Positions 51,418-59,293 of a stretch of 64,000 nucleotides of DNA are shown in pieces. The notes below the pieces were generated by a model that was given only the letters and a program-made list of their open reading frames with translations, did not search any database and was not told the origin of the DNA. The DNA comes from Leptofilum sp965223525 (GTDB lineage Bacteria > Chloroflexota > Anaerolineae > Promineifilales > Promineifilaceae). Both the position numbers and the translations under genes were made by a program. Every line of letters begins with the position of its first letter. The first letter of the stretch is position 1. The stretch lies in assembly GCF_965223525.1 (NCBI RefSeq), contig NZ_CBDCWX010000004.1, positions 806,001 to 870,000 of the forward strand, in the 5' to 3' direction.

Positions 51418-52215
51418 TTGGAATACTTAGAGAAGCAAGTTTTCGTTGGCAAAGATAAAGAAATTGTGGGGATCGTGACGATGCCAGTGAATGAGGCAAC
51501 TAATCCCGCAATTTTACTTTTGCATGGCTTTGCTAGCCACAAAGATGAAGTTGGCAATATGTTTGCCGATTTGGCCATTGAATTGGCAAAACAAGGGATC
51601 GGCTCGCTGCGAATAGATTTCCGTGGTTGGGGTGAGAGCGGGGGCGATATGGCAGATACGACTGTGCACCGACTTTTGGAGGACGCTCAAGCTGCCTCAC
51701 ACTATTTGCTGTCACGCCAAGAAGTAGACCCTAGCCGCGTCGGCATTCTGGGCTTCAGCTTGGGTGCGGCCGTTGCCCTGCTTGCCGCTGCAGAACAGCC
51801 TACAAGGTTCAAGACGATGGCTTTGTGGTCGCCAGCAAGACGTTTGCGAGCGCAGTTTCTTGAGTCGTTGGGAGAAGATAATTTTGCCTATGCCCAAAAG
51901 CACGGGCAGGTGACCATTGATTTAGGCTGGCGCTCCGTGACGTTGAAAAATAGCTTTTTTGACAGCTTGGCAGCGTTCAGTCCTGGGCAAGCGATCAAAC
52001 AGTTCCAGAATCCATTATTGGCAATTGCGGGGCGTTTGGATTCCCCAGCTTCGGAGAATGCCAGAAATTATGTTGAGGGGGCAGCAACGGCCCAGAAACG
52101 GCTGATACTCATAGATGATGCTAATCACACCTTCAACGTTTTATCGGGGGATCGCACCATAGCAACCAGGGTGATTGAAGAGACAGGCCGTTGGATGCTC
52201 GAAACGCTGGCATGA
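51418..52215 (+). CDS. alpha/beta hydrolase
   Basis: A 265-aa hydrolase of the dienelactone-hydrolase/serine-aminopeptidase type. The oxyanion HGF motif is in ILLLHGFASHKDE, the nucleophile Ser in LGFSLGAAVALLAA (near 119), the acid Asp in AGRLDSPA (near 205) and the His in DANHTFN (near 236). The start is probably TTG at 51418: the preceding GGGAG fits and the N-terminal strand FVGKDKEIVGIV is needed, whereas the first ATG (51481) cuts into the fold. Substrate unknown. Confidence 0.85.
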   Translation: MEYLEKQVFVGKDKEIVGIVTMPVNEATNPAILLLHGFASHKDEVGNMFADLAIELAKQGIGSLRIDFRGWGESGGDMADTTVHRLLEDAQAASHYLLSRQEVDPSRVGILGFSLGAAVALLAAAEQPTRFKTMALWSPARRLRAQFLESLGEDNFAYAQKHGQVTIDLGWRSVTLKNSFFDSLAAFSPGQAIKQFQNPLLAIAGRLDSPASENARNYVEGAATAQKRLILIDDANHTFNVLSGDRTIATRVIEETGRWMLETLA

Positions 52216-52229
52216 CGAGGGTTGTGCAA

Positions 52230-52291
52230 AGACTACAAAAGTCTTGCTGAAGTGAGGCTTTTGGCAAATTGTCCTGAGACTTTTGTAGTCT
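52230..52291. repeat. inverted repeat AGACTACAAAAGTCT / AGACTTTTGTAGTCT
   Basis: Perfect 15-bp inverted arms (52230-52244 and 52277-52291), fully between two convergent genes. It may serve as a terminator. Confidence 0.8.
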
Positions 52292-52293
52292 GC

Positions 52294-53115
52294 TTACGAA
52301 GGTTGCGCTTTTTCGGCAGCGAGGATTTGGCGGAGTTTGGCTTTGCGGTGGGCGCCACGCAACGTTTCCAGGGTGCGAATGCCCAGTGGGTCAATTTTTT
52401 CGCGTAGAAGTTGAATCTCTTCGGCCGTAGGCGGCTCTGTTTCGTGCAAATCGGGGGCAACTTCCAGGGGGAAGCCGGTTTTGGCCTGGATGCGCTTGGG
52501 TGTAATACCTGGGTGATGGGTGGTAAGGTGGAGACGGCCGTTCTCACCACCAAAATCAAACTGCCCCAAATCACTCACCAAATAAACAGGCCCGCTGCCC
52601 TGCGAGCGTTCCGGTGCGTGTCCCAATCCGCTGCGAAAATCAAGCTGCGGCACAAAGGTGTGCCGCCCGTGGCGCGGTACGTAGAGGCACACATGCTCCT
52701 CGAAAACGGTCACGTCCGGGATGCCTGCTGAGCCAGGCAGCCGCAGCCGGGGCTTCTCATAGCTGCCGCCCATAAACACATTGTTGAAGTTGCCAAATGG
52801 GTCTACCTGGCCGGGTCGGAAAAACTCTTTGGGTCGGTAGCGGGGCAAGAAATCGCAAACACCTGTAATGAAATTGATGCTGAACAAGCCATTGTTGAGC
52901 CACAAATTTTCTACCGTGGCTAGCCCTAGCGGGGCAAATTCTTGGCAAAATGTCTGCCCAATGGCCGAAATGAAGGTGAGGTTGGGGGCGTGCGTCAGCT
53001 TAGCCAGCAGATAGCCCGCCGCCACCAGCGGCGTGGCCATCCCCTGTGCTACCAGTTCACCATCCTCAATTTGGCGGCTAATGCAAACGCAAATCAGTTC
53101 GTCAATCGTGTACAT
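52294..53115 (-). CDS. CoA-transferase subunit B
   Basis: A 273-aa protein of the glutaconate/CoA-transferase beta-like family. The N-terminal ELICVCISRQIEDGELVAQGMATP and the later SDLGQFDF, HLTTHHPGIT and AKTGFPL motifs are those of the type I beta-subunits found in cholesterol-ring and aromatic degradation clusters. It moves CoA between an acyl donor and an acid acceptor together with subunit A, whose gene lies just upstream, separated only by a palindromic repeat. The acyl substrate is not evident. No ribosome site precedes the ATG. Confidence 0.88.
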   Translation of the reverse strand: MYTIDELICVCISRQIEDGELVAQGMATPLVAAGYLLAKLTHAPNLTFISAIGQTFCQEFAPLGLATVENLWLNNGLFSINFITGVCDFLPRYRPKEFFRPGQVDPFGNFNNVFMGGSYEKPRLRLPGSAGIPDVTVFEEHVCLYVPRHGRHTFVPQLDFRSGLGHAPERSQGSGPVYLVSDLGQFDFGGENGRLHLTTHHPGITPKRIQAKTGFPLEVAPDLHETEPPTAEEIQLLREKIDPLGIRTLETLRGAHRKAKLRQILAAEKAQPS

Positions 53116-53122
53116 AATTTTT

Positions 53123-53175
53123 AGCCACGGATTACGCGGATTTCTTGGATTTTAATCTGTGGAATCTGCGTAATC
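53123..53175. repeat. intergenic palindrome, GATTACGCGGATT family
   Basis: GCCACGGATTACGCGGATTT is mirrored by AATCTGTGGAATCTGCGTAATC. It separates the two CoA-transferase subunit genes. Relatives are at 20904 and 61320. Confidence 0.75.
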
Positions 53176-53183
53176 TTTGATTT

Positions 53184-53972
53184 TTAACTTCTTGATTGTT
53201 TAACGTAATCCTCAAACTGCCCACTGTGGCAGGCATCAACGTAGCGCAGGATTTCTTTGCCGTCGAGGGGGTAGGCGGGGTAGCAGGAGGTGGGCCAGGC
53301 GCCGTTAGGGACGTGGCAAACGGCCGTTACTGGCAAACCCGTCAACTCCACAGGCCCTTCCAACTCATCCACCACCTCTTCCGCCGTGATGATGACGGTT
53401 TTGGCCACATTGCTGAGCATTTCGTCAATCGTTGGATTGCCGCCCAGAATGGCGTTGCCGAATCTGTCTGCCTTCAGCACGTGGATGATAGCCACGTCTA
53501 CCTCGATGGCAGGAAAAGCGGTGAGCGTTTCGCCGCTATATGGGTCGATGATTGTTTTCACGTCGGGGCGTACTTTGAATAAATCGGTGCCTTGCCACGC
53601 GCGGCTGGGGATGAAGCCCAGCTTGCCCACGGCGGCACGTAAACCACACGCAATGCTCGCCTCGCTTTCTTCGATGATGGTGAGACGGCCGTCTTCCACC
53701 GCCTTGGTAAACATGGGTGCCAGGCCAAACGATTCTAGCCCAAAGTAGCAGGTGCGCGTGTGGCTCACGCAGCCGCCACCCACCAGCATGTCGCTGGCAA
53801 ATCCAGCGGTAAATGCCAGCAGCGTCAGGTTTTGTGGACGGGGCTGCTGTTGCAACAAAGCCCGCACAAAAGCAACGGGACGCCGATAAATGGTCATCCC
53901 ACCCAGGGCGATGGTTTGGTTATTTTGGATGAGGGGGAGAACGGCCGTTAAATCCACCAATTTATCTTGCAT
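53184..53972 (-). CDS. CoA-transferase subunit A
   Basis: A 262-aa protein of the CoA-transferase alpha family. The glycine-rich IALGGMTIYRRP, the GGGCVSHTRTCYFGLESFG and the SEASIACGLRAAVGKLGF segments match the subunit; the catalytic Glu of the family usually resides in the beta partner. Starts at 54059 or 54005 are rejected because a TTGCAA-N17-TACAAT promoter ends 9 bases before ATG 53972. It is followed by subunit B and is divergent from the TIR-FGE gene. Confidence 0.88.
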   Translation of the reverse strand: MQDKLVDLTAVLPLIQNNQTIALGGMTIYRRPVAFVRALLQQQPRPQNLTLLAFTAGFASDMLVGGGCVSHTRTCYFGLESFGLAPMFTKAVEDGRLTIIEESEASIACGLRAAVGKLGFIPSRAWQGTDLFKVRPDVKTIIDPYSGETLTAFPAIEVDVAIIHVLKADRFGNAILGGNPTIDEMLSNVAKTVIITAEEVVDELEGPVELTGLPVTAVCHVPNGAWPTSCYPAYPLDGKEILRYVDACHSGQFEDYVKQSRS

Positions 53973-53981
53973 AAGAACAAA

Positions 53982-54010
53982 ATTGTAGATGGTGAAGCGT
54001 TCCATTGCAA
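53982..54010 (-). promoter_or_regulatory. promoter of the CoA-transferase genes
   Basis: TTGCAA (54010-54005), a 17-base spacer and TACAAT (53987-53982) on the minus strand, predicting a 5-prime leader of about three bases before ATG 53972. The -35 half-box lies close to the divergent -10 (TATAAT, 54039-54044) of the TIR gene. Confidence 0.65.
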
Positions 54011-54075
54011 CGTCTCTGCACAACCCGGCATGATTTTGTATAATTGTCCAAACCAGCAACCAACCAATTGCCTAA

Positions 54076-55527
54076 ATGCCCATGAAATTCAACAAACGCC
54101 AACTCAACGAATTTATCATCAAACATTTGAACGATGAGGAACTACGCATCTTGTGTGCTGTGGAATTTCGGGATGTGTATGATGATTTTTCTGATGGCTG
54201 GGGCAAAAAACGTAAGGTGATAGAACTGATTGGCTGGTGTGAACGCAACGCCGAGGAAGAGAAATTACTTGCCGTTTTACAGAGGGAACGCCCCAGACCG
54301 TTCCGTATCACTTTTGGGCAAACAAATGTGCGGGTAGAAACAGTTTCAGTTCCCAAAGGCAAGCGCAACCCGCGCCAAATTTTTATTAGCCATGCCCACC
54401 AGGATGCTGAACTGGCGCAGCGGCTGGCCGTTGATTTACGTACCAACGGCTGGCAAACCTGGATTGCCCCCGACAGCATCCAGCCCGGTGAGCAGTGGGT
54501 TGAAGCCATCAATCGTGGCTTGGAAGAGAGCGGCGTTTTTATTGTTTTACTCACGCCAGAGGCCGTGCGCTCCAAATGGGTGAAGCGAGAAACCAACGTA
54601 GCGCTGAGTTTGGAGCATGAAGGGGAGATTACGTTTTACCCGCTGGATGTGAAGCCGTGCCGCCCACCAGCCCTATGGCGCGGCTATCAGTTCATCGCCT
54701 TCAAAAAAGAATACCAGACAGATGTGGCACGCTTGCTAAAGCTGTTGGCTAGCGAAGCCGTTACACTCCAATCGCCGCCCAAAATGGAAACCAAACCTGC
54801 CTCACGAAAAATTGAAAAGCCAAAACCCGCACCTGCAACAATTGAAGTGCAGTCTCGTGAAAAACTCCAGATTCTCATTCCCAACCCGCCAGATATACGG
54901 GTGCATTCCATCACGGGCAAAGAGATGATACGCATACCGGCAGGTGAGTTTTTGTATGGCGAAAACAAAGAAAAGAGATACTTGCCAGAATATTGGATTG
55001 CTAAAACCCCGGTAACAAATGCTGAATATTCTCGCTTTGTAATTGAAAAGAATTATGCCCTCCCTGCACATTGGCAGGGAGCAAATGTACCACCAAATTC
55101 GATAGCTGATCATCCTGTTGTATATGTTTCCTGGAGAGATGCCTACGCATACTCAAAGTGGGCAAATTGTCTTTTGCCGACTGAGGAGGAGTGGGAAAAA
55201 GTTTCTAGGGGAGTTGATGGGCGGAAATATCCTTGGGGCAATATATGGATAGACGGTTATTGTAATACAATTGAAGTTGGAATCGATTCGACATCCACTG
55301 TAGCCCATTTCTCACCTGATGGGGATAGTCCTTTTGGATGTGTGGATATGGCAGGAAATGTCTGGGAGTGGACTAATTCACATTATAGAGAAGACCATAA
55401 TTGGTATGTTTTAAAAGGTGGTGCCTTTGGTTCAAATAAAATGAAATGTAACAATGATTTTCGAATAAGTGGATTTCCCGATGATTGGTACTATGATATT
55501 GGATTTCGGGTTGCTGTGCACTTTTAA
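54076..55527 (+). CDS. death-like/TIR/formylglycine-generating-enzyme-like fusion protein
   Basis: A 483-aa three-part protein. Residues 1-75 are helical and resemble a death-like effector-associated domain (KHLNDEELRILCAVE). Residues 97-230 are a TIR domain with IFISHAHQDAELAQRL and the catalytic-type Glu at about 172 in SKWVKRETN. Residues about 286-483 are an FGE-sulfatase/SUMF1-like domain (IRIPAGEFLYGEN, TPVTNAEYSRFV, CVDMAGNVWEWTNS, GGAFGSN) without a signal peptide. Such fusions occur in predicted bacterial conflict/immunity networks. The TIR half has ordinary composition, but the FGE part is visibly AT-richer. A TATAAT at 54039-54044 precedes it. Confidence 0.85.
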   Translation: MPMKFNKRQLNEFIIKHLNDEELRILCAVEFRDVYDDFSDGWGKKRKVIELIGWCERNAEEEKLLAVLQRERPRPFRITFGQTNVRVETVSVPKGKRNPRQIFISHAHQDAELAQRLAVDLRTNGWQTWIAPDSIQPGEQWVEAINRGLEESGVFIVLLTPEAVRSKWVKRETNVALSLEHEGEITFYPLDVKPCRPPALWRGYQFIAFKKEYQTDVARLLKLLASEAVTLQSPPKMETKPASRKIEKPKPAPATIEVQSREKLQILIPNPPDIRVHSITGKEMIRIPAGEFLYGENKEKRYLPEYWIAKTPVTNAEYSRFVIEKNYALPAHWQGANVPPNSIADHPVVYVSWRDAYAYSKWANCLLPTEEEWEKVSRGVDGRKYPWGNIWIDGYCNTIEVGIDSTSTVAHFSPDGDSPFGCVDMAGNVWEWTNSHYREDHNWYVLKGGAFGSNKMKCNNDFRISGFPDDWYYDIGFRVAVHF

Positions 55528-55584
55528 ATTTTGATTATAAGGATTGTATATTGATACTTGCCCTGCCTTCAGCAAATGAGTCCA

Positions 55585-55620
55585 ACTAAAAAACGCGGCA
55601 ATCATGCCCGCGTTTTTTAG
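55585..55620. terminator. bidirectional intrinsic terminator
   Basis: AAAAAACGCGG pairs with CCGCGTTTTTT around a 9-base loop between the convergent TIR and polyprenyl synthetase genes. Confidence 0.85.
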
Positions 55621-55623
55621 TTG

Positions 55624-55650
55624 AAAGGGTGGTTCGCGAACCACCCTTTT
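55624..55650. terminator. second hairpin terminator
   Basis: AAAGGGTGGTT/AACCACCCTTT with a CGCG loop, T-tract to the right on the plus strand. It lies directly next to the first terminator. Confidence 0.7.
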
Positions 55651-55652
55651 GC

Positions 55653-56585
55653 TTATTTCTGGCGATCCAGTACCAGTTCGATGAGGTTTTCCATTTCGGT
55701 GCGGGCGGGGGAGGGCGGTAGGTTGGTTAAGGCGGTGCGGGCGCGGGTTGCCGTTTCCTCAGCCTGCATCCGGGCAATTTCCACCGCACCAGATTCGCGC
55801 AGGTTGGCCATCATCCGGGCGATAGGATCATCTTCTACTTCGGCCACTGCCTCTTTTACAGCAAGGCCACCATTTTGTGCAGCCATCACGCCGCGATTTT
55901 GGGCGATGTCGGTGCCAACTGGCTTGCCCAACGTCTCCGGGTCGCCAATGATGTCTAGAATGTCATCCACAATTTGGAAGGTGAGGCCGAGGTTGTAAGC
56001 GTAGGTGGCGAGGGCTTCAATCGTATCTTCGTCGGCGTCGGCCAGCATCGCGCCCATGCGGGCAGCGGCTTCAAATAGGCTGGCCGTCTTGCGGCTGATG
56101 ATCGTTTTGTACGTTTCACGATCCATATCGCCCGCTTTGGCGGCAGCGGCTTGCAGCGTTTCACCCTCTACCAGCTTGGTGGTGGCAGTGGCCATGATGA
56201 CGTTGTACTCTGATGGGTACGGGGCCATCATCTCGTACACTTTGGTAAAGAGGTAGTCGCCAGCCAGTAGGGCAAAGGTGCGGCCCCAGCGGGCGTGGAC
56301 GGTAATTTGCCCGCGCCGCGTGGTGCTGTGGTCGTTGATGTCGTCGTGAACCAGGGTGGCGGTGTGAACCATCTCGATGGCGGCAGACATGGGGATGACG
56401 CGCTGCACATCCTGCCCACCAGCGGCCAAATAGGCCAAAATGCCTAGCTGCGGCCGTAGCCGCTTGCCGCCAGATTGAATGATGTGCAATCCGGCATCTT
56501 GCAGCACATCCACGTCGCTGCTAACGATGTCTCGCAACTGTTTTTCTACCGCTTCCAGTCCTTCTTGCACAATGTTATTTACCAT
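55653..56585 (-). CDS. polyprenyl synthetase (E-isoprenyl diphosphate synthase)
   Basis: A 310-aa all-helical prenyl transferase that extends isopentenyl units, probably to a C40-C50 quinone or carotenoid side chain. The first aspartate-rich motif is LVHDDINDHS (near 80) and the second VDDILDIIG (near 209); GGKRLRPQLGIL is the substrate-binding segment. The length-determining position upstream of the first motif has small or medium residues, consistent with a long-chain enzyme, but chain length cannot be set. Start at 56585 (AAGG-type site), preceded by a good promoter. Confidence 0.93.
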   Translation of the reverse strand: MVNNIVQEGLEAVEKQLRDIVSSDVDVLQDAGLHIIQSGGKRLRPQLGILAYLAAGGQDVQRVIPMSAAIEMVHTATLVHDDINDHSTTRRGQITVHARWGRTFALLAGDYLFTKVYEMMAPYPSEYNVIMATATTKLVEGETLQAAAAKAGDMDRETYKTIISRKTASLFEAAARMGAMLADADEDTIEALATYAYNLGLTFQIVDDILDIIGDPETLGKPVGTDIAQNRGVMAAQNGGLAVKEAVAEVEDDPIARMMANLRESGAVEIARMQAEETATRARTALTNLPPSPARTEMENLIELVLDRQK

Positions 56586-56633
56586 AAGATTTACCTTGTT
56601 CACAACTTTCAATTTTTTTTGAACGATATGTGA

Positions 56634-56662
56634 ATTATAAAATAGGTTCAGAACGGCGTCAA
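56634..56662 (-). promoter_or_regulatory. promoter of the polyprenyl synthetase gene
   Basis: TTGACG (56662-56657), a 17-base spacer and TATAAT (56639-56634) on the minus strand, nearly consensus. The leader is about 42 bases. Confidence 0.8.
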
Positions 56663-56702
56663 GGAAATTGTGAAAATTATCGCAACCTCTTACTTTCTTT
56701 TT

Positions 56703-56752
56703 TGCCACAGAGGAAAAAGAGAAAAACTCTAGAATCTCTATGTTCTCTTTAT
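56703..56752. repeat. intergenic repeat, CCACAGAG family (degenerate)
   Basis: GCCACAGAGGAAAAAGAG is followed by the weak mirrored CTCTATGTTCTCTTTATTGC. It lies between the divergent polyprenyl synthetase and xpt genes. The whole gap 56586-56954 (369 bases) holds only this, the promoter and the next repeat. Confidence 0.55.
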
Positions 56753-56860
56753 TGCACTCAGCACAAGCCTGTGGCTACTTTTTTCGCCTGTTTATGATGA
56801 TATAAGATATTATTCGTTTGACAATGTGAATGTCGGCCGATTGGCCTGATAAAAAGCGGA

Positions 56861-56935
56861 CCACGAATAGCTCGAATGGACGAATATGACAAATGGGATT
56901 AGTGGCATTTTTTTCATTCGTGTTATTTGTGTTTT
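56861..56935. repeat. intergenic CGAATGGACGAAT-type repeat
   Basis: CACGAATAGCTCGAATGGACGAAT is mirrored by ATTCGTGTTATTTGTG with an AT-rich spacer. It lies just before xpt. Confidence 0.55.
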
Positions 56936-56954
56936 ATAAAAGGAATGTAACGGA

Positions 56955-57527
56955 ATGGACGCATTAAAGCGCAGGATTGTGCAGGAAGGGCAAAATTTGG
57001 GGCGGGGTATTCTCAAAATTGACAGTTTTTTGAACCACCAGATTGACGCAAACTTAATGGAACAAATTGGCGAGACGATAGCTGCCGAATTTACTGCTAC
57101 AAAACCGACGCGAGTGCTAACCGCCGAAGTTAGCGGCCTGATTCCGGCGGCGATGACGGGCAAAGCGTTGGGCAATATCCCAGTAGTGTATGCCCGCAAA
57201 AAGAAGCCCATCACGATGATGGAGCCGGTGTATGTGGAAAATGCGCCCAGTCATACCAAGGGCAGCGTTGTCTCGCTCATGGTGTCGCCGGAATTTTTGC
57301 AGGCAGCGGATCGGATTTTGATTGTGGATGATTTTTTGGCAACGGGGCGTACCATTGCCGCATTGGCGCGGATTGTGCAGAGCAGCGGGGCGACGCTGGT
57401 GGGCATCGCTACAGTGGTGGAGAAAACGTTTGAGGGCGGGCGTGACCTGCTGGCGGAATGGGGCGTGCCGATTTTTTCTGCCGCGACGATTGTGGATATG
57501 TCAGACGGCCGTATCCAACTCGCCTGA
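56955..57527 (+). CDS. xpt: xanthine phosphoribosyltransferase
   Basis: A 190-aa type I phosphoribosyltransferase that converts xanthine (or guanine-like bases) and PRPP to the nucleotide. The PRPP motif is ILIVDDFLATGRT (about residues 121-133), and the N-terminal VQEGQNLGRGILKIDSFLNHQ and TAEVSGLIPAA strongly match Xpt. It precedes guaA, so both feed GMP formation. An AAGGAATG-like site is present. I saw no guanine riboswitch-like stem-loop upstream, only repeats. Confidence 0.93.
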   Translation: MDALKRRIVQEGQNLGRGILKIDSFLNHQIDANLMEQIGETIAAEFTATKPTRVLTAEVSGLIPAAMTGKALGNIPVVYARKKKPITMMEPVYVENAPSHTKGSVVSLMVSPEFLQAADRILIVDDFLATGRTIAALARIVQSSGATLVGIATVVEKTFEGGRDLLAEWGVPIFSAATIVDMSDGRIQLA

Positions 57528-57532
57528 TTTTT

Positions 57533-57570
57533 AGCCACAGAGGACACAGAGGTGAAAGAGAAAACCTCTA
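57533..57570. repeat. intergenic palindrome, CCACAGAG family (partial)
   Basis: AGCCACAGAGGACACAGAGGTG with a short mirrored CCTCTAATC. The right arm is truncated compared with the copy at 49003. Confidence 0.65.
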
Positions 57571-57592
57571 ATCCCAGGAGATAATAGATTTA

Positions 57593-59182
57593 ATGACAGC
57601 CCACGATACGATCATAATTCTCGATTACGGTTCGCAATACACCCAGCTGATTGCCCGGCGGGTGCGTGAAGCAAATGTGTACAGTCGCCTTGTTTCCTGG
57701 ACGACCCCGGCAGATGAGGTGCTGGCTCACAAACCAAAGGGCTTCATCTTGAGCGGCGGCCCCAACAGCGTGTATGATGACGGTGCGCCAACGCTGCCCG
57801 ATTACGTCATTGAAAGCGGTTTGCCCGTGTTGGGCATCTGCTATGGAATGCAGCTGCTGGCGCGCCGTTTTGGTGGCAAGGTGAGACACAGCCAGCAGCG
57901 GGAGTACGGCCCCGCGACTTTGTGTGTTGATAAGACAGACAGTCCGTTATTTAGAGATTGGAGACTGGAGACCAAGATGTCTAATCTCCAGTTTCCAGTC
58001 TCCAATCTTCAACAAGTGTGGATGAGCCACGGTGACAAAGTCGAAGCATTGCCCAACGGGTTCCAGCCATTGGCACATTCAGATAATTCACCGTTTGCGG
58101 CGGCGGCTGACGTGGAGCGGGGGTATTACGCGGTGCAGTTTCATCCAGAGGTCGTGCATACGACGCAGGGGGCGCAGCTACTCAGTAACTTTGTACACCA
58201 CATTTGCCGTTGTGGGGCAGATTGGACACCTGCTAACTTTATTGAGGAGCAGGTGGGGTTGATTCGGGCACAGGTGGGAAACGGCCGTGTTGTCCTCGGT
58301 CTTAGCGGCGGGGTAGATTCGGCCGTAGCGGCTGCCCTCATTCATAAAGCCATTGGCGAGCAGCTCACCTGCATTTTTGTGGATCACGGCCTGCTGCGGC
58401 AAAATGAAGCTGGTCAGGTAGTGGAGACGTTCCAACGCGAGCAGGGAATGAACCTGATTGCCGTGAATGCAGTTGAGGAATATTTGGAAGCGTTGGCAGG
58501 CGTCACCGAGCCTGAGCAGAAGCGGCGCATCATTGGCGAAAAGTTCGTGCGGATTTTTGAGCGGGAGGCCAACAAGCTAGGGCAGATTGGTTTTTTGGCG
58601 CAGGGTACCATTTACCCTGACGTTATCGAAAGTGCGGACAAGGGCAAAAAAGATGCCCACGTTATCAAAACGCACCACAACGTGGGCGGCTTGCCGGATG
58701 ATATTGCCTTTGAACTGGTGGAACCGCTGCGGGAGTTGTTTAAGGACGAGGTGCGGACGATTGGCACTGCGCTTGGCTTGCCAGACAGCATCGTTTGGCG
58801 ACAGCCGTTTCCGGGGCCGGGGCTGGCCATTCGCTGCCTGGGCGAGATTACGTGGGAGCGGCTGGAGCGGCTGCGGCTGGCAGACGCCATCTTTGTGGAG
58901 GAGCTGCGTCAGGCAGAGATGTTACGCACGGGAACGCAGCAGTCGTTTGCGGTGCTGCTGCCGGTGAAGAGTGTGGGGGTGATGGGTGACGGCCGTACTT
59001 ACCAGGAAGTGATCGCCCTCCGCGCCGTCACCACCGAGGATTTCATGACCGCCGACTGGGCCAGATTGCCCTACGATCTGTTGGCGACGGTGAGTCGCCG
59101 CATCGTCAATGAAGTGGCTGGTGTGAACCGTGTGGTCTTGGACGTCACCTCTAAGCCACCAGGGACGATTGAGTGGGAGTAA
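57593..59182 (+). CDS. guaA: GMP synthase (glutamine-hydrolysing) with an in-frame palindrome insert
   Basis: This 529-aa enzyme makes GMP from XMP, ATP and glutamine. The glutaminase domain has GICYGMQLL (Cys about 84) and VQFHPEV; the ATP-pyrophosphatase domain has the P-loop LSGGVDSAVAAA (about 239); the C-terminal dimerisation part ends SKPPGTIEWE. Between LFRD... and VWMSHGDKV lies an extra 20-residue stretch RDWRLETKMSNLQFPVSNLQ (codons from 57953) encoded by a repeat that also occurs in the hydantoinase gene. The core catalytic residues are intact. It follows xpt. Confidence 0.95.
   Translation: MTAHDTIIILDYGSQYTQLIARRVREANVYSRLVSWTTPADEVLAHKPKGFILSGGPNSVYDDGAPTLPDYVIESGLPVLGICYGMQLLARRFGGKVRHSQQREYGPATLCVDKTDSPLFRDWRLETKMSNLQFPVSNLQQVWMSHGDKVEALPNGFQPLAHSDNSPFAAAADVERGYYAVQFHPEVVHTTQGAQLLSNFVHHICRCGADWTPANFIEEQVGLIRAQVGNGRVVLGLSGGVDSAVAAALIHKAIGEQLTCIFVDHGLLRQNEAGQVVETFQREQGMNLIAVNAVEEYLEALAGVTEPEQKRRIIGEKFVRIFEREANKLGQIGFLAQGTIYPDVIESADKGKKDAHVIKTHHNVGGLPDDIAFELVEPLRELFKDEVRTIGTALGLPDSIVWRQPFPGPGLAIRCLGEITWERLERLRLADAIFVEELRQAEMLRTGTQQSFAVLLPVKSVGVMGDGRTYQEVIALRAVTTEDFMTADWARLPYDLLATVSRRIVNEVAGVNRVVLDVTSKPPGTIEWE
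57952..58010. repeat. palindromic repeat (AGATTGGAGACTGGAGAC family) inside guaA
   Basis: AGAGATTGGAGACTGGAGAC is mirrored by GTTTCCAGTCTCCAATCTT. It is read through in frame and adds about 20 residues to GMP synthase. Relatives are at 62465 and 63545. Confidence 0.85.
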
Positions 59183-59293
59183 TGCAACGGAACGGCCGTA
59201 TTTTGCGTAAAGCAGCATGAACATTTTGGCGATTATTTCATGACAAAATTGGGCAATTCTGCGCCAATTTTGCTGTTTACAGGAGAGTAACTA

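Noticed and set aside
56586..56954. Guanine riboswitch upstream of xpt
   Set aside because: No conserved purine-riboswitch stems or core sequence seen; the gap holds a promoter for the opposite gene and repeats.
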